DNA of 64,000 bases from Monodelphis domestica (GCF_027887165.1 NC_077231.1:189104834-189168833); one strand, 5' to 3'; shown: positions 21,526-33,665, counted from the stretch's first letter. The notes: generated by a model from the letters alone, not told the origin. Numbers and translations are program-made.

Positions 21526-23682
21526 GACTCCAGCAAGTGATCAGAAGGGTCATCCACCATGATCAAGTAGGATTTATACCAGGGATGCAGGGCTGATTCA
21601 ATATTAGGAAAACCATCCACATAATTGACCACATCAAAAAGCAAACCAACAAGAACCACATGATTATCTCAATAGACGCAGAAAAAGCCTTTGATAAAAT
21701 ACAACACCCATTCCTATTGAAAACACTAGAAAGCATAGGAATAGAAGGGTCATTCCTAAAAATAATAAACAGTATATATATAAAACCATCAGCTAATATC
21801 ATTTGCAATGGGGATAAACTAGATGCATTCCCAATAAGATCAGGAGTGAAACAAGGATGCCCATTATCACCTCTACTATTTGACATTGTACTAGAAACAC
21901 TAGCAGTAGCAATTAGAGAAGAAAAAGAAATGGAAGGCATCAAAATAGGCAAGGAGGAGACCAAGTTATCACTCTTTGCAGATGACATGATGGTCTACTT
22001 AAAGAATCCTAGAGATTCAACCAAAAAGCTAATTGAAATAATCAACAACTTTAGCAAAGTTGCAGGATACAAAATAAACCCACATAAGTCATCAGCTTTT
22101 CTAGATATCTCCAACACAGCTCAGCAGCAAAAACTAGAAAGAGAAATCCCATTCAATATCACCTTAGACAAAATAAAATACCTAGGAATCTACCTCCCGA
22201 GACAAACAAAGGAACTATATGAACACAACTACAAAACAATCTCCACACAACTAAAACTAGACTTGAACAATTGGAAAAACATTAACTGCTCATGGGTAGG
22301 ATGAGCCAATATAATAAAAATGACCATCCTACCCAAACTTATTTATCTATTTAGTGCCATACCCATGGAACTCCCAAAAAATTTCTTTACTGATTTAGAA
22401 AAAACCATAACAAAGTTCATTTGGAATAACAAAAGATCAAGGATATCCAGGGAAATAATGAAAAAAAAAACACAAATGAGGGGGGCCTAGCAGTCCCAGA
22501 CCTCAAATTATATTACAAAGCAGCAATCATCAAAACAATTTGGTACTGACTAAGAGACAGAAAGGAGGATCAGTGGAATAGACTGGGGGCAAGTGACCTC
22601 AGCCAGACAGTATACAATAAACCCAAAGATCCCAGGTCTTGGGACAGAAATCCACTATTCGATAAGAACTGCTGGGAAAATTGGAAGACAGTGTGGGAGA
22701 GATTAGGAATTGATCAACACCTCACACCCTACACCAAGATAAATTCAAAATGGGTGAGTGACTTAAACATAAAGAAGGAAACCATAAGTAAATTGGGTAA
22801 ACACAGAATAGTATACATGTCAGACCTTTGGGAGGGGAAAGATTTTAAAACCAAGCAAGACATAGAAAGAATCACAAAATGTAAAATAAATAATTTCGAC
22901 TACATCAAATTAAAAGGCTTTTGTACTAATAAAACCAATGTAACTAAAATCAGAAGGAAAACAACAAATTGGGAAAAAATTTTCATAAAAACCTCTGACA
23001 AAGGTTTAAGTACTCAAATTTATAAAGAGCTAAATCAAAAAATCAAGCCATTCCCCAATTGATAAATGGGCAAGGGACATGGATAGGCAGTTTTCAGATA
23101 AAGAAATCAAAACTATTAATAAGCACATGAAGAAGTGTTCTAAATCTCTCATAATCAGAGAGATGCAAATCAAAACAACTCTGAGGTATCACCTCACACC
23201 TAGCAGATTGGCTAACATGACAGTTATGGAAAGTAATGAATGCTGGAAGGGATGTGGCAAAGTGGGGACATTAATTCATTGCTGGTGGAGTCGTGAACTG
23301 ATCCAGCCATTCTGGAGGGCAATTTGGAACTATGCCCAAAGGGCGATAAAAGAATGTCTACCCTTTGATCCAGCCATAGCACTGCTGTGTCTGTACCCCA
23401 AAGAGATAATGGACAAAAAGACTTGTACAAAAAATATTTATAGCTGCGCTCTTTGTGGTGGCCAAAAATTGGAAAACGAGGGGATGCCCATCAATTGGGG
23501 AATGGCTGAACAAATTGTGGTATATGTTGGTGATGGAATACTTTTGTGCAAAGAGGAATAATAAAGTGGAGGAATTCCATGGAGACTGGAACAACCTCCA
23601 GGAAGTGATGCAGAGCGAGAGGAGCAGAACCAGGAGAACATTGTACACAGAGATTAATACACTGTGGTATAATCGAACGTAA
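21526..23682 (+). pseudogene. Inner L1 ORF2, reverse transcriptase to C-terminus
   Basis: This copy is better preserved than the outer one. It begins in the reverse transcriptase; a clean frame covers [34 protein letters not shown] and the intact active site [10 protein letters not shown] (near 21970-21999), reaching NCSWVG at 22301. The next codon is TGA, matching CGA in the third unit (26353), a CpG-type change. A run of ten A's near 22461-22470 shifts the frame. The C-terminal part includes [39 protein letters not shown] and the Cys/His-rich [18 protein letters not shown] block, ending LWYNRT at 23682. Confidence 0.92.
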
Positions 23683-24030
23683 TGGACTTCTCCATTAGTG
23701 GCGGTGTAATGTCCCTGAACAATCTGCAGGGATCTAGGAGAAAAAACACTATCCATAAGCAGAGGACAAACTGAGGGAGTAGAAACACCGAGGAAAAGCA
23801 ACTGCCTGACTACAATGGCTGCGGGGACATGACAGAGGAGAGACTCTAAATGAACACTCTAATGCAAATACTAACAACATGGCAATGGGTTCGAATCAAG
23901 AACACATGTGATACCCAGTGGAATCATGCGTCGGCTACGGGGGGGTGGGAGGGAGGAAAAGAAAATGATCTTTGTCTTTAATGAATAATGCATGGAAATG
24001 ATCAAATAAAATACTATTTTAAAAAAATCG

Positions 24031-26057
24031 TAGAGATTCAACCAAAAAGCTAATTGAAATAATCAACAACTTTAGCAAAGTTGCAGGATACAAAATAAAC
24101 CCACATAAGTCATCAACTTTTCTATATATCTCCAACATAGTTCAGCAGCAAAAACTAGAAAGAGAAATCCCATTCAAAATCACCTTTGACAAAATAAAAT
24201 ACCTAGGAATGAATCTATCTCCTGAGACAAACAAAGGAACTATATGAACACAACTACAAAACAATCTCCACACAACTAAAACTAGACTTGAACAATTGGA
24301 AAAACATTAACTGCTCATGGGTAGGATGAGCCAATATAATAAAAATGACCATCCTACCCAAACTTATTTATCTATTTAGTGCCATACCCATGGAACTCCC
24401 AAAAAATTTCTTTACTGATTTAGAAAAAACCATAACAAAGTTCATTTGGAATAACAAAAGATCAAGGATATCCAGGGAAATAATGAAAAAAAAAAAACAC
24501 AAATGAGGGGGGCCTAGCAGTCCCAGACCTCAAATTATATTACAAAGCAGCAATCATCAAAACAATTTGGTACTGACTAAGAGACAGAAAGGAGGATCAG
24601 TGGAATAGACTGGGGGCAAGTGACCTCAGCCAGACAGTATACAATAAACCCAAAGATCCCAGGTCTTGGGACAGAAATCCACTATTCGATAAGAACTGCT
24701 GGGAAAATTGGAAGACAGTGTGGGAGAGATTAGGAATTGATCAACACCTCACACCCTACACCAAGATAAATTCAAAATGGGTGAGTGACTTAAACATAAA
24801 GAAGGAAACCATAAGTAAATTGGGTAAACACAGAATAGTATACATGTCAGACCTTTGGGAGGGGAAAGATTTTAAAACCAAGCAAGACATAGAAAGAATC
24901 ACAAAATGTAAAATAAATAATTTCGACTACATCAAATTAAAAGGCTTTTGTACTAATAAAACCAATGTAACTAAAATCAGAAGGAAAACAACAAATTGGG
25001 AAAAAATTTTCATAAAAACCTCTGACAAAGGTTTAAGTACTCAAATTTATAAAGAGCTAAATCAAAAAATCAAGCCATTCCCCAATTGATAAATGGGCAA
25101 GGGACATGGATAGGCAGTTTTCAGATAAAGAAATCAAAACTATTAATAAGCACATGAAGAAGTGTTCTAAATCTCTCATAATCAGAGAGATGCAAATCAA
25201 AACAACTCTGAGGTATCACCTCACACCTAGCAGATTGGCTAACATGACAGTTATGGAAAGTAATGAATGCTGGAAGGGATGTGGCAAAGTGGGGACATTA
25301 ATTCATTGCTGGTGGAGTCGTGAACTGATCCAGCCATTCTGGAGGGCAATTTGGAACTATGCCCAAAGGGCGATAAAAGAATGTCTACCCTTTGATCCAG
25401 CCATAGCACTGCTGTGTCTGTACCCCAAAGAGATAATGGACAAAAAGACTTGTACAAAAAATATTTATAGCTGCGCTCTTTGTGGTGGCCAAAAATTGGA
25501 AAACGAGGGGATGCCCATCAATTGGGGAATGGCTGAACAAATTGTGGTATATGTTGGTGATGGAATACTTTTGTGCAAAGAGGAATAATAAAGTGGAGGA
25601 ATTCCATGGAGACTGGAACAACCTCCAGGAAGTGATGCAGAGCGAGAGGAGCAGAACCAGGAGAACATTGTACACAGAGATTAATACACTGTGGTATAAT
25701 CGAACGTAATGGACTTCTCCATTAGTGGCGGTGTAATGTCCCTGAACAATCTGCAGGGATCTAGGAGAAAAAACACTATCCATAAGCAGAGGACAAACTG
25801 AGGGAATAGAAACACCGAGGAAAAGCAACTGCCTGACTACAATGGCTGCGGGGACATGACAGAGGAGAGACTCTAAATGAACACTCTAATGCAAATACTA
25901 ACAACATGGCAATGGGTTCGAATCAAGAACACATGTGATACCCAGTGGAATCATGCGTCGGCTACGGGGGGGTGGGAGGGAGGAAAAGAAAATGATCTTT
26001 GTCTTTAATGAATAATGCATGGAAATGATCAAATAAAATACTATTTTAAAAAAATCG
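24031..26057 (+). repeat. Middle unit of a 2,027-bp tandem duplication (hybrid L1 segment)
   Basis: This unit runs from mid ORF2 through ORF2 C-terminus (24718-25709), 3' UTR, AATAAA (26032-26037) and A run, ending again in atcgtag before a third copy of the same ORF2 start (26058). Its first about 200 bases carry the variants of the third unit (for example 'gaatgaatctatctcctgag'). From 24292 on, it carries those of the inner L1 (for example 'cttgaacaattgg' and 'gctcatgggtagg'). Its 3' portion is almost identical to 22265-24030; the differences I saw are an A run two bases longer and one base near 25806. It is therefore a hybrid of outer and inner L1. Confidence 0.93.
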
Positions 26058-27734
26058 TAGAGATTCAACCAAAAAGCTAATTGAAATAATCAACAACTTT
26101 AGCAAAGTTGCAGGATACAAAATAAACCCACATAAGTCATCAACTTTTCTATATATCTCCAACATAGTTCAGCAGCAAAAACTAGAAAGAGAAATCCCAT
26201 TCAAAATCACCTTTGACAAAATAAAATACCTAGGAATGAATCTATCTCCTGAGACAAACAAAGGAACTATATGAACACAACTACAAAACAATCTCCACAC
26301 AACTAAAACTAGACTTGAGCAATTGGAAAAACATTAACTGTCATGGATAGGACGAGCCAATATAGTAAAAATGACCATCCTACCCAAACTTATCTATCTA
26401 TTTAGTGCCATACGCATAGAACTTCCGAAAAATTTATTTACTAATTTAGAAAAAAACATAACAAAGTTGATTTGGAATAACAAAGGATCAATGATATCCA
26501 GGGAAATAATGAAAAAATACAAAGGAAGGTGGGCTTGCATTCCCAAATCTCAAACTATATTACAAAGCAGCAGTCATCAAAACAATTTGGTACTGGCTAA
26601 GAGACAGAAAGGAAGATCAGTGGAATAGACTGGGGACAAGCGACCTCAGCAAGACAATATATGATAAACCCAAAGATCCCAGCTATTGGGTCAAAAATCC
26701 ACTATTCGATAAAAACTGCTGGGAAAACTGGAAGACAGTGTGGGAGAGATTAGGATTAGATCCAGACCTCACATTCTACACCAAGATAAATTCAAAATGG
26801 GTGACTGACATGAATATAAAGAAGGAAACTATAAGTAAATTGGGTAAACACAGAATAGTATACGTGTCAGACCTTTGGGAGGGGAAAGACTTTAAAACCA
26901 AGCAAGACATAGAAAGAGTCACAAAATGTAAAATAAATAATTTCGACTACATCAAATTAAAAGGCTTTTGTAGAAACAAAACCAATATAACTAAAATCAG
27001 AAGGAAAGCAACAAATTGGGAAGCAATCTTCATAAAAACCTCTGACAAAGTTTAATTACTCAAATTTACAAAGAGCTAAATCAATTGTACAAAAAATCAA
27101 GCCATTCTCCAATTGATAAATGGCCAAGGGACATGAACAGGCAGTTCTCAGCCAAAGAAATCAAAACTCTTAATAAGCACATGAAAAAGTGCTCTACATC
27201 CCTTATAATCAGTGAGATGCAAATCAAAATAACTCTGAGGTATCACCTCACACCTAGCAGATTGGCTAACATGACAACTATGGAAAGTAATGAATGCTGG
27301 AGGGGATGTGGCAAAGTAGGGACATTAATTCATTGCTGGTGGAGTTGTGAATTGATCCAACCATTCTGGAGGGCAATTTGGAACTATGCCCAAAGGGCGA
27401 TAAAAGACTGTCTGCCCTTTGAACCAGCCATAGCACTGCTGGGTTTGTACCCCAAAGAGATAATAAGGAAAAAGACTTGTACAAGAATATTCATAGCTGC
27501 GCTCTTTGTGGTGCCCAAAAATTGGAAAATGGGGGGATGCCTTCAATTGGGGAATGGCTGGACAAATTGTGGTATATGTTGGTGATGGAATACTATTGTG
27601 CTCAAAGAAATAATGAACTGGAGGAATTCCATGGAGACTGGAACAACCTCCAGGAAGTGATGCTGAGTCAAAGGAGCAGAACCAGGAGAACATTGTACAC
27701 AGAGACTGATACACTGTGGTACAATCGAAGGTAA
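26058..27734 (+). pseudogene. Outer L1 ORF2, C-terminal third
   Basis: This resumes the outer ORF2 at the codons following the target site. It includes [21 protein letters not shown] (26371 on), MWERLGLDPDLTFYTKINSKW (26738), the [20 protein letters not shown] block (27290-27350) and the end TETDTLWYNRR at 27734. Frame changes occur near 26330-26371, 26540-26738, 27050 and 27480-27540. It differs from the inner copy at many sites, as expected for a separate, older insertion. The C-terminal Cys/His-rich segment is normally needed for RNA binding during target-primed reverse transcription. Confidence 0.9.
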
Positions 27735-28091
27735 TGGACTCCTCCACTAGGGACAATGCAATGCCTGAACAATCTGCAGGGATGTAAAAAATACTATCCA
27801 CAAGTAGAGGATAAACTGTCGGAGTAAAAACACCGAGGAAAAGCAACTGCTTGACTACAGGAGTGGAGGGGATATGACAGGAGAGACTCTAAATGAACAC
27901 TCTAATGCAAATACCAACAACATGGAAATGGGTTCGAACCAAGAACACATGTGAAACCCAGTGGAATTGTGCACCGGCTATGGGAGATGTGGTGGGAGGG
28001 TTTCGGGGGGAGGAAAAGATAATGATCATTGTTTCCAATGAATAATGTTTATAAATAAACAAATAAAATAATGCTTAAAAAGTAAAAAAAA
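27735..28091 (+). other. Outer L1 3' UTR and poly-A tail
   Basis: The 3' UTR carries 'gaacactctaatgcaaatac', a G-rich 'gggagatgtggtgggaggg' stretch (27981-28000), AATAAA at 28062-28067 and an A-rich tail to 28091. The same order of blocks ends the inner copy and the middle unit. Confidence 0.9.
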
Positions 28092-28101
28092 AAATCAAAT
28101 A

Positions 28102-28214
28102 AAGTGAAAAATATTTTCTTTTTCTTTTTGCTAGTCATACTAACAATGTCTCAGGTAATAATATTTGATTGTTGTAATGTAATTGGATGTAAGGTTTATA
28201 TTAGATAAACAATA
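28102..28214. other. Flank downstream of the full-length L1
   Basis: Short AT-rich stretch with nothing recognised. Confidence 0.4.
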
Positions 28215-28860
28215 CAAAGAATTTTTCCCCAAATTAATTTTTACCTTTCTAATTTTAATGGCATTGATTTTATTTGTTCAAAATCCATATTTTCTTCTAT
28301 GGTTCATCACCTTGCCTGGTCATGAACTCATTCAATTCCCATGATTGCAATATCTATATCTATATATTTATATGTTAAATATATATATATTTACTTTTTT
28401 CTTTTTTAAATTATGTTATCTTTTATATCTAGATTATATATCTATTTGGAGCTTACCGTGTTATGTGGGGTGAGATGTTGATATAACTAATATTTGTCGG
28501 GTCTGAATTCCAGTTTTCCTATAGTGTATATCTATGTACCTACATTCTTCATATTTATCACACATTAGACTCATACATTGATTTGAATTGGTAAATTATA
28601 TATTCAATTTCTTCCACTGATGATTTTTTCTCTTGTTTGAAGATTACCACAGCATTCTGATAGTTAATGTTTTGTAGTATAGTTTGAGATGTATACCAGC
28701 AGCATACTTTCTTTCCCATTTTTTTAGTCATTACCTTTAATTATCTTGACCTTATGTTACTTTGGATGAATTTTATCATTATTTTATAGCCCTCTAAAGC
28801 AAATATTTGAGAGTTTCCTTTATGCAGAAATAAGTAAATTAATTTAGATAGTAGATTGAT
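28215..28860 (-). mobile_element. Old L1 ORF2 fragment, minus orientation
   Basis: The complement shows the ORF2 C-terminal block around 'aattagaaaggtaaaaatta' (28230-28260). Antisense words such as 'atttggagcttaccgtgttatgtgg' (28445-28470) and 'gcattctgatag' are typical of mammalian L1 ORF2 read in reverse. It is very diverged, with a local (TA)-rich part at 28355-28395. Confidence 0.6.
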
Positions 28861-29242
28861 ATGAAGGCATTGTTCAACCCTGAGCAAATACTATGTACAG
28901 ATGTATTTAGGTTTGTCTTTAATTTTGTGTAAAAAGATGAGATCTAAAATCCTAAACTAAATATTAAGCAAGAAAATTCATCTTCAAAATATATGACCTG
29001 ATGATGAAGTCAAGTAGTCAGAGTAAATAATAGATAGAATTTCTGTTGTATTGATTCTCTAGAATATTAAAATTATTAGCTCAAAACCTGAAAGGTCTAT
29101 TAGGTCTATTTTCAATTGCATATTTATTGAATTATATAAATTTTTATTTCACAGCAGAGCAAGATGTGATAGATCTGAAAATCCAAGTTTACTGATTTTT
29201 TTATATAGGATGACTGGATTTTCATGTGTTTTGACTACAAGC
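28861..29242. other. No recognised feature
   Basis: AT-rich DNA up to the target repeat at 29243-29259. Confidence 0.4.
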
Positions 29243-29259
29243 TAAATAAGGTCTGACAA

Positions 29260-30260
29260 TTAGTTTGTAAGAACTCAAGCATGAACCCTCTTGAGAAATA
29301 TTGCATAAACAAGTAGTCAAGGATAATGAAATTCATTCCTTTCTAAATTAATTAAATAAAATTTTCAAAAAAAAATCTGTTCATATCTTTTGACCATTTA
29401 TTGCTTGGGGAATGGTTCATATTCTTATAAATTTGACAGTGTTCTCTATGTATTTTAAATATTAGACTTCTATCCAATAAACTATCTAAATTTCCCGCCC
29501 CCAATTTTCTGCTTTCTTTTTAATTTTTGCTTCATTAGTTTTGGTTTTACAAAATATTTTCAATTTAATGTAATCAATATGCCCAATGGGTTTTAAGAGA
29601 ATGCCTTCCCTTTGTTCCAGAAATACTAGGATTATACCCCAAAGAGATAAATAATGGGGATGGACCTATTTGTACAAAAATATTTATAGTTGTGCTTTTT
29701 CTGGTGGCAAAAAAAATGGGAAAATGAGGGGATGTCCCTCTATTGGGGAATGGCTGAACAAATTGTGGCTTATGATGGGAATGGAATACTATTGTTCTAA
29801 AAGGAATGATGAACTGCTTGATTTCTATATGAACTGAAGAGACCTCCATGAACTGATACAGAGTGAAATGAGTAGGACCAGGAGATTTGTACACAGAAAC
29901 TGAAACATTGTGGGATGATCAAATGTAATAGATTTTGCTACTAATAACAATGCAGTGATCTAGGACAATTCTGAGACATTTATGAGAAAAAATGCTATCC
30001 ACAGCTTAAGAACTGTGGGAGTAAAAATGCAGAAGAAAACATGATTTATCACTTGTTTATGCAAGTATTTGATTTGGGGTTTTGGTTTTAAAAGATTACT
30101 CTATTACAAAAGTAAATATGGAAATAGATTTTGAGTGATATGTATAAGGCAGTGGAATTGCTTGTCAGCTCTAGGAGTGGGGAGAAAAGAGGAGAGGGAG
30201 AAAGTATGAATCATGTAACCGTGGAAAAATATTTTTAAAAATAAAATTATATTAAAAAAA
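29260..30260 (+). mobile_element. 5'-inverted (twin-primed) L1 insertion
   Basis: The 17-bp repeat taaataaggtctgacaa is exact at 29243-29259 and 30261-30277. From 29577 to 30260 the insert is an L1 3' end on the plus strand: ORF2 from the region of [16 protein letters not shown], then 3' UTR and A-rich tail. From about 29367 to 29576 it is L1 ORF2 on the minus strand, from just upstream in the element. Plus-strand 3' part preceded by an inverted 5' part is the signature of twin priming. Bases 29260-29366 do not fit L1 as expected and may be filler or a small earlier insertion. Confidence 0.85.
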
Positions 30261-30277
30261 TAAATAAGGTCTGACAA

Positions 30278-31840
30278 AAATGACAATTTTTAAAAACTGA
30301 ACTATGTCTACACAATGATTTCTACATACTAACAGCCATATATATAAGTATACACACTTCTATTGTAAAAGATAATCTAATAAAGTAACTTGTTTATTTT
30401 CACTGTTTTGTGCCTCTTTATAGCAGTATATTCTTTGCATGTAGTCCTATTAGATAAACATTGTCTTACTGAGGTGTAAGAAAGAATCTCACTTATTAAT
30501 TGATTATGTATGAGAATAAGTAATCAATAATACTATGGAGAAAATAAGTTAAAATCCCTTACAAAAATACCTTTGTCAATGAGAATTGGCAGAATATTGT
30601 CATCTTGGAATACATCCAGAATTCTTAAGACTGGTGTCTTTTTTGGCTTTCAAACTATGGAATAACAATGGTTATTACCATATTGGAACAGGAAGATTAT
30701 ATGATGCTCCACTTAATAAGAAATTTAGGAGATAATCTGATCTTCTGTAAGAAAGAAACTTTCTATAAGGGGAAAGTTTGGTCTTATCCTTCTGAAGAGA
30801 CATTCACTTGACCACCCTTCTTTTGGTGGAAATTTGTGTTATTGGTCTTTTTTCATAGACTAAAAAGACTTGAGCAGTTAAAATCTAGTTTTGGTTGAGC
30901 TGGGATGGATCTGGACCCTGAAAATTTGTAATTAATTGTTCCTTCAATAATATGTCAGTGTGAGCTCAGATAATTGCTTTCCTGCAGTATTTCTTTATTT
31001 ATTTGTAACAATACTCATGAATACACATTTACACATCTAAATAGCTCTAGGGACCACACAGTCAGAAATTTGATTGACTACCAGATACATACATTTAGAA
31101 AAATCCATCATTGGACAAATGAGGAAACAGAGTTGAGGTTACAAATTAAGTCTTTAGACACAAAATAGGAAATATAAGTTGTGCAAAGTAGGCAAACATA
31201 TGATAGATCAGAAATATGGAGGGGGGAGAAAGATAAAGAGAAACAAATAGCTTTAAATTCATGTTTCTGTATGCATTTTCCTGTCAATTTCTTTGTTGGC
31301 TAAATCTTGTTCTCTAGATCTCAGACCTAGGGCTATAGTGCAACTTATGACAGTTTATTCATAATGGAATATTTTTTACAAAGAATAACTCTTCAGCTAT
31401 TAGTACTCTATAATAAGTTTTTAGGCCAAATGAAATGGAGCAAAAATAAATTTCAGCTCAAAATGTTAAAAGTATAAAACAATATCATTGTTTTCAGGTT
31501 ACATTCTAGGGTATTTTATTAGAGAATATTTTTAAAGTAACAAGGGAGGGAATAATAACTTCATAATGACCATATTTTAATATAAAGTCATGATCCCAAC
31601 TTATTTTTAATATCTACTTAAAATTTTATAGACTATTAATTATATTAAAAATAGAAAAGCTATGAGTGTCATCCAACATTTTAATCATAGGGAAAGAACT
31701 ACAATTTCAGGTATACTCAGAACAAAATCTTCAGCCAAATAATTAAACCTTCAAAATATCATCAACAAATTAAAAAAGTGATCTGATAATTATAGAAACA
31801 GGAGTGTTTATGATCAAAGAGAAATAGAAAGATTCATTAG
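30278..31840. other. No recognised feature
   Basis: AT-rich unique-looking DNA. Short frames such as 30974-31168 have no recognisable features. I see no repeat I can name. Confidence 0.45.
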
Positions 31841-31844
31841 AAGT

Positions 31845-32850
31845 TGAATGGATGATTTAACTCCATGGATTTTAAAAAAAGATTTTTTCAGAAACAAAAT
31901 TAATGCAGCTAAATTAAAAAAAGATTTTTTCAGAAACAAAATTAATGCAGCTAAATTAAAAAAAGATTTTTTCAGAAACAAAATTAATGCAGCTAAATTT
32001 AAAATGCAGCTAAAATTAAAAGGAAAGTAGGAAACGGGATTTTTTTTTCCTGATAACACCTTCATCTCTCAAATATACAGGGAACTAAGCCAAATTTATA
32101 AAAAAAAAAAAGCCACTCCCCATTGATAAGTGGTCAAATGATATAAACAGAATTTTTAGGAAATGAAATAACAGCTATCAATAGTCATATGAAAATTCTA
32201 TAAGTCACTCTATTAGAGAGATCAATTTAAAACACTTCTAAATTAATACCTCAAACATCATATTGGCTAACATGACAAAAAAAAAAGAAAATGAGAAATT
32301 CTAAAGAAGATGTAGACAAATAGTAACACTAATTTACTGTTGGTGAAGTTGTGCCCAGTTCCAATCATTCTGCAGAACCAATTGAAACTATGACCAAAAG
32401 GCTCTAAAATTGTGTATTCACTTTGATTCTGTAATACAACTCATTATCTCTATATCTCAAAGAAATCAAAGAAAAATTGAAAAAAGACCTATGTGTACAT
32501 GAAACATTTATAGCAGCTTTCTACAATGTGGTAAAGATCCAGGAGAACATTATATTCAATAACAGCAATATTGTAAAGATGACTAACTGTGAGAGCTACT
32601 CTGATGATGACAATGATCCAAGATAATCCCAAAGGACCCATGATGAAAAATACTATTGACCACTAGAGAGAAAGAGTACCAAGGACTATGAATACCAATT
32701 GAGGGTTACTTTTTTTCATATTAGTTGTGTCCTTGGCTTTTATGTTTGTTTGTTTTTTGCAATATATCTATTATGGTGTTTTGTGTTTTTGTGGTTTTCA
32801 TAATTTCATATTATATAATTTTCATAAAATCCAAGATTTAAAACATTTTG
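31845..32850 (+). mobile_element. Old L1 3' part with internal minisatellite
   Basis: ORF2 C-terminal sequence (the region before GNW...) is followed by ordered blocks for PHWISGQMI-like residues (32110-32150), the ANMT block (32265-32280) and a 3' UTR including 'ccatgatgaaaaatactat' (32639-32657) and 'cttttatgtttgtttgt' (32737-32753). It is frame-shattered and old. Its ORF2 part contains the triplicated 42-bp unit annotated separately. Confidence 0.75.
31874..31999 (+). repeat. 42-bp minisatellite, three copies, in frame with L1 ORF2
   Basis: The unit built on 'gattttttcagaaacaaaat' recurs at 31881, 31923 and 31965. Because 42 is a multiple of three, a 14-residue word (LKKDFFRNKINAAK) repeats three times in one frame. 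In related L1s this segment is single. It is therefore a local tandem expansion, with A runs at the unit junctions as likely slippage or recombination points. Confidence 0.95.
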
Positions 32851-32859
32851 AAAGAAATT

Positions 32860-33230
32860 TCAGGAAAAGATGCTTGCTAACTCCTCAAATAAAGAAAGTG
32901 AACTCTTTTAAAGAAAGTGCCATAAAGAAGCCTGCAGAAACCACACACTGCATCAAAGGTCCAGAATGAACTTTGGATATAATTAATTGAACTAAAGGGG
33001 GTTGAATACATTTATTCTGAATGTAAACTCTTATGCCAAAGGGGACTGCCCCCTGATTGACTTTTTGTCAATGCACTTAGCAATTAATTATTGGTTTTGC
33101 TCTCTCTCTTCTATTTTCCTCTTATCCCCAACTATTGCAACTTCCTCTTAGAAAGTGCAATATTGTATGCACCTTTAGCTAGAATATCCTTAGAGATATA
33201 AGCTGTACATGTTAAATGATTCACTGGGGA
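32860..33230 (+). mobile_element. ERV internal 3' remnant
   Basis: Blocks such as 'ccacacactgcatcaaaggtccagaatgaa', 'aaactcttatg', 'gattgactttttgtcaatgca' and 'cactggggagacta' match, in order, 56130-56385, the stretch directly upstream of the 3' LTR of the provirus at 52835-58450. It is therefore a fossil piece of the same or a sister ERV family. It is short and non-coding. Confidence 0.6.
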
Positions 33231-33234
33231 GACT

Positions 33235-33665
33235 ATGCATGTAAATCTGGGAGATTTCAACAAGCTCCAGTCCAGAATAATTCCAGGAAAAGGTGACTGC
33301 CTCCAAGAATCTCACCAGAACTCATGGTGAAGAGAGTGTCCCACCAAAGCACCAACTGAGAGAAGGTCTCCTGACTGAAGAACCAAGGAAACAAAGAGGG
33401 AATCTTGTCCTTTGGTCTCACCTTTATAGTCCTTTTTCCACTTCACTTCCTGTCTCTCCCCCACTTCACGGGAACCAATGACAACCTCCCAATTTGTCCA
33501 GCATTGTAAGGTGCAGCAGTGCTTGTGACCTTTGGGGTTGTGAACTAATAAGTTACTTGTGAGCTCTCTTACTTAATGGTTAGCTAGGTACTAAGTAGGG
33601 GTACTTTAAGTTCTTGATTTGATTAACTTAAGATAGACAAAGGGAGAGTTAATTCTATTTTCACA
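33235..33665 (-). mobile_element. LTR remnant, minus orientation
   Basis: On the minus strand it begins tgtgaaaatagaattaactc, resembling the start of the LTR at 5661. It has a TATA-like 'ctataaagg' (complement of about 33421-33430) followed by the 'tggttcttcagtcagg' region. The left border is uncertain. It is old and fragmentary. Confidence 0.5.

Larger units (their letters stand above)
21067..24023 (+). mobile_element. Inner chimeric L1 inserted into the outer L1's ORF2
   Basis: The word aaaaaatcgtaga occurs at 21054-21066 and again at 24022-24034, a 13-bp target duplication made from the outer ORF2. Between them lies a 460-bp non-L1 segment (21067-21525), then L1 ORF2 from mid reverse transcriptase to its C-terminus, a 3' UTR, AATAAA (24005-24010) and an A run. 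It is same-strand and 5'-truncated with respect to L1, but its 5' end is extended by foreign sequence. This is the structure expected from template switching during reverse transcription or from a chimeric source RNA. Confidence 0.88.
16725..28091 (+). mobile_element. Full-length L1 with nested L1 insertion and tandem duplication
   Basis: Direct repeats aaatcaaata (16715-16724 and 28092-28101) bracket the element, which has a 5' UTR, ORF1, purine-rich spacer, ORF2, 3' UTR with AATAAA (28062-28067) and a poly-A tail. Removing an inner insertion (about 2.96 kb) and a duplicated unit (about 2.03 kb) leaves roughly 6.4 kb, the normal size of a complete L1. Target repeats are exact, so the insertion is relatively young, but both reading frames carry stops and shifts. 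It is the best-preserved L1 in the window and the reference for recognising the others. Confidence 0.95.

Noticed and set aside
23358-23801. 147-codon minus-strand frame, repeated at 25385-25828 and related to 27325-27846
   Set aside because: Antisense to the L1 ORF2 C-terminus and 3' UTR; repeats because the L1 segment is repeated.
31874-31999. CRISPR-like array
   Set aside because: Units are contiguous without spacers, in a eukaryotic L1 fossil; a minisatellite.
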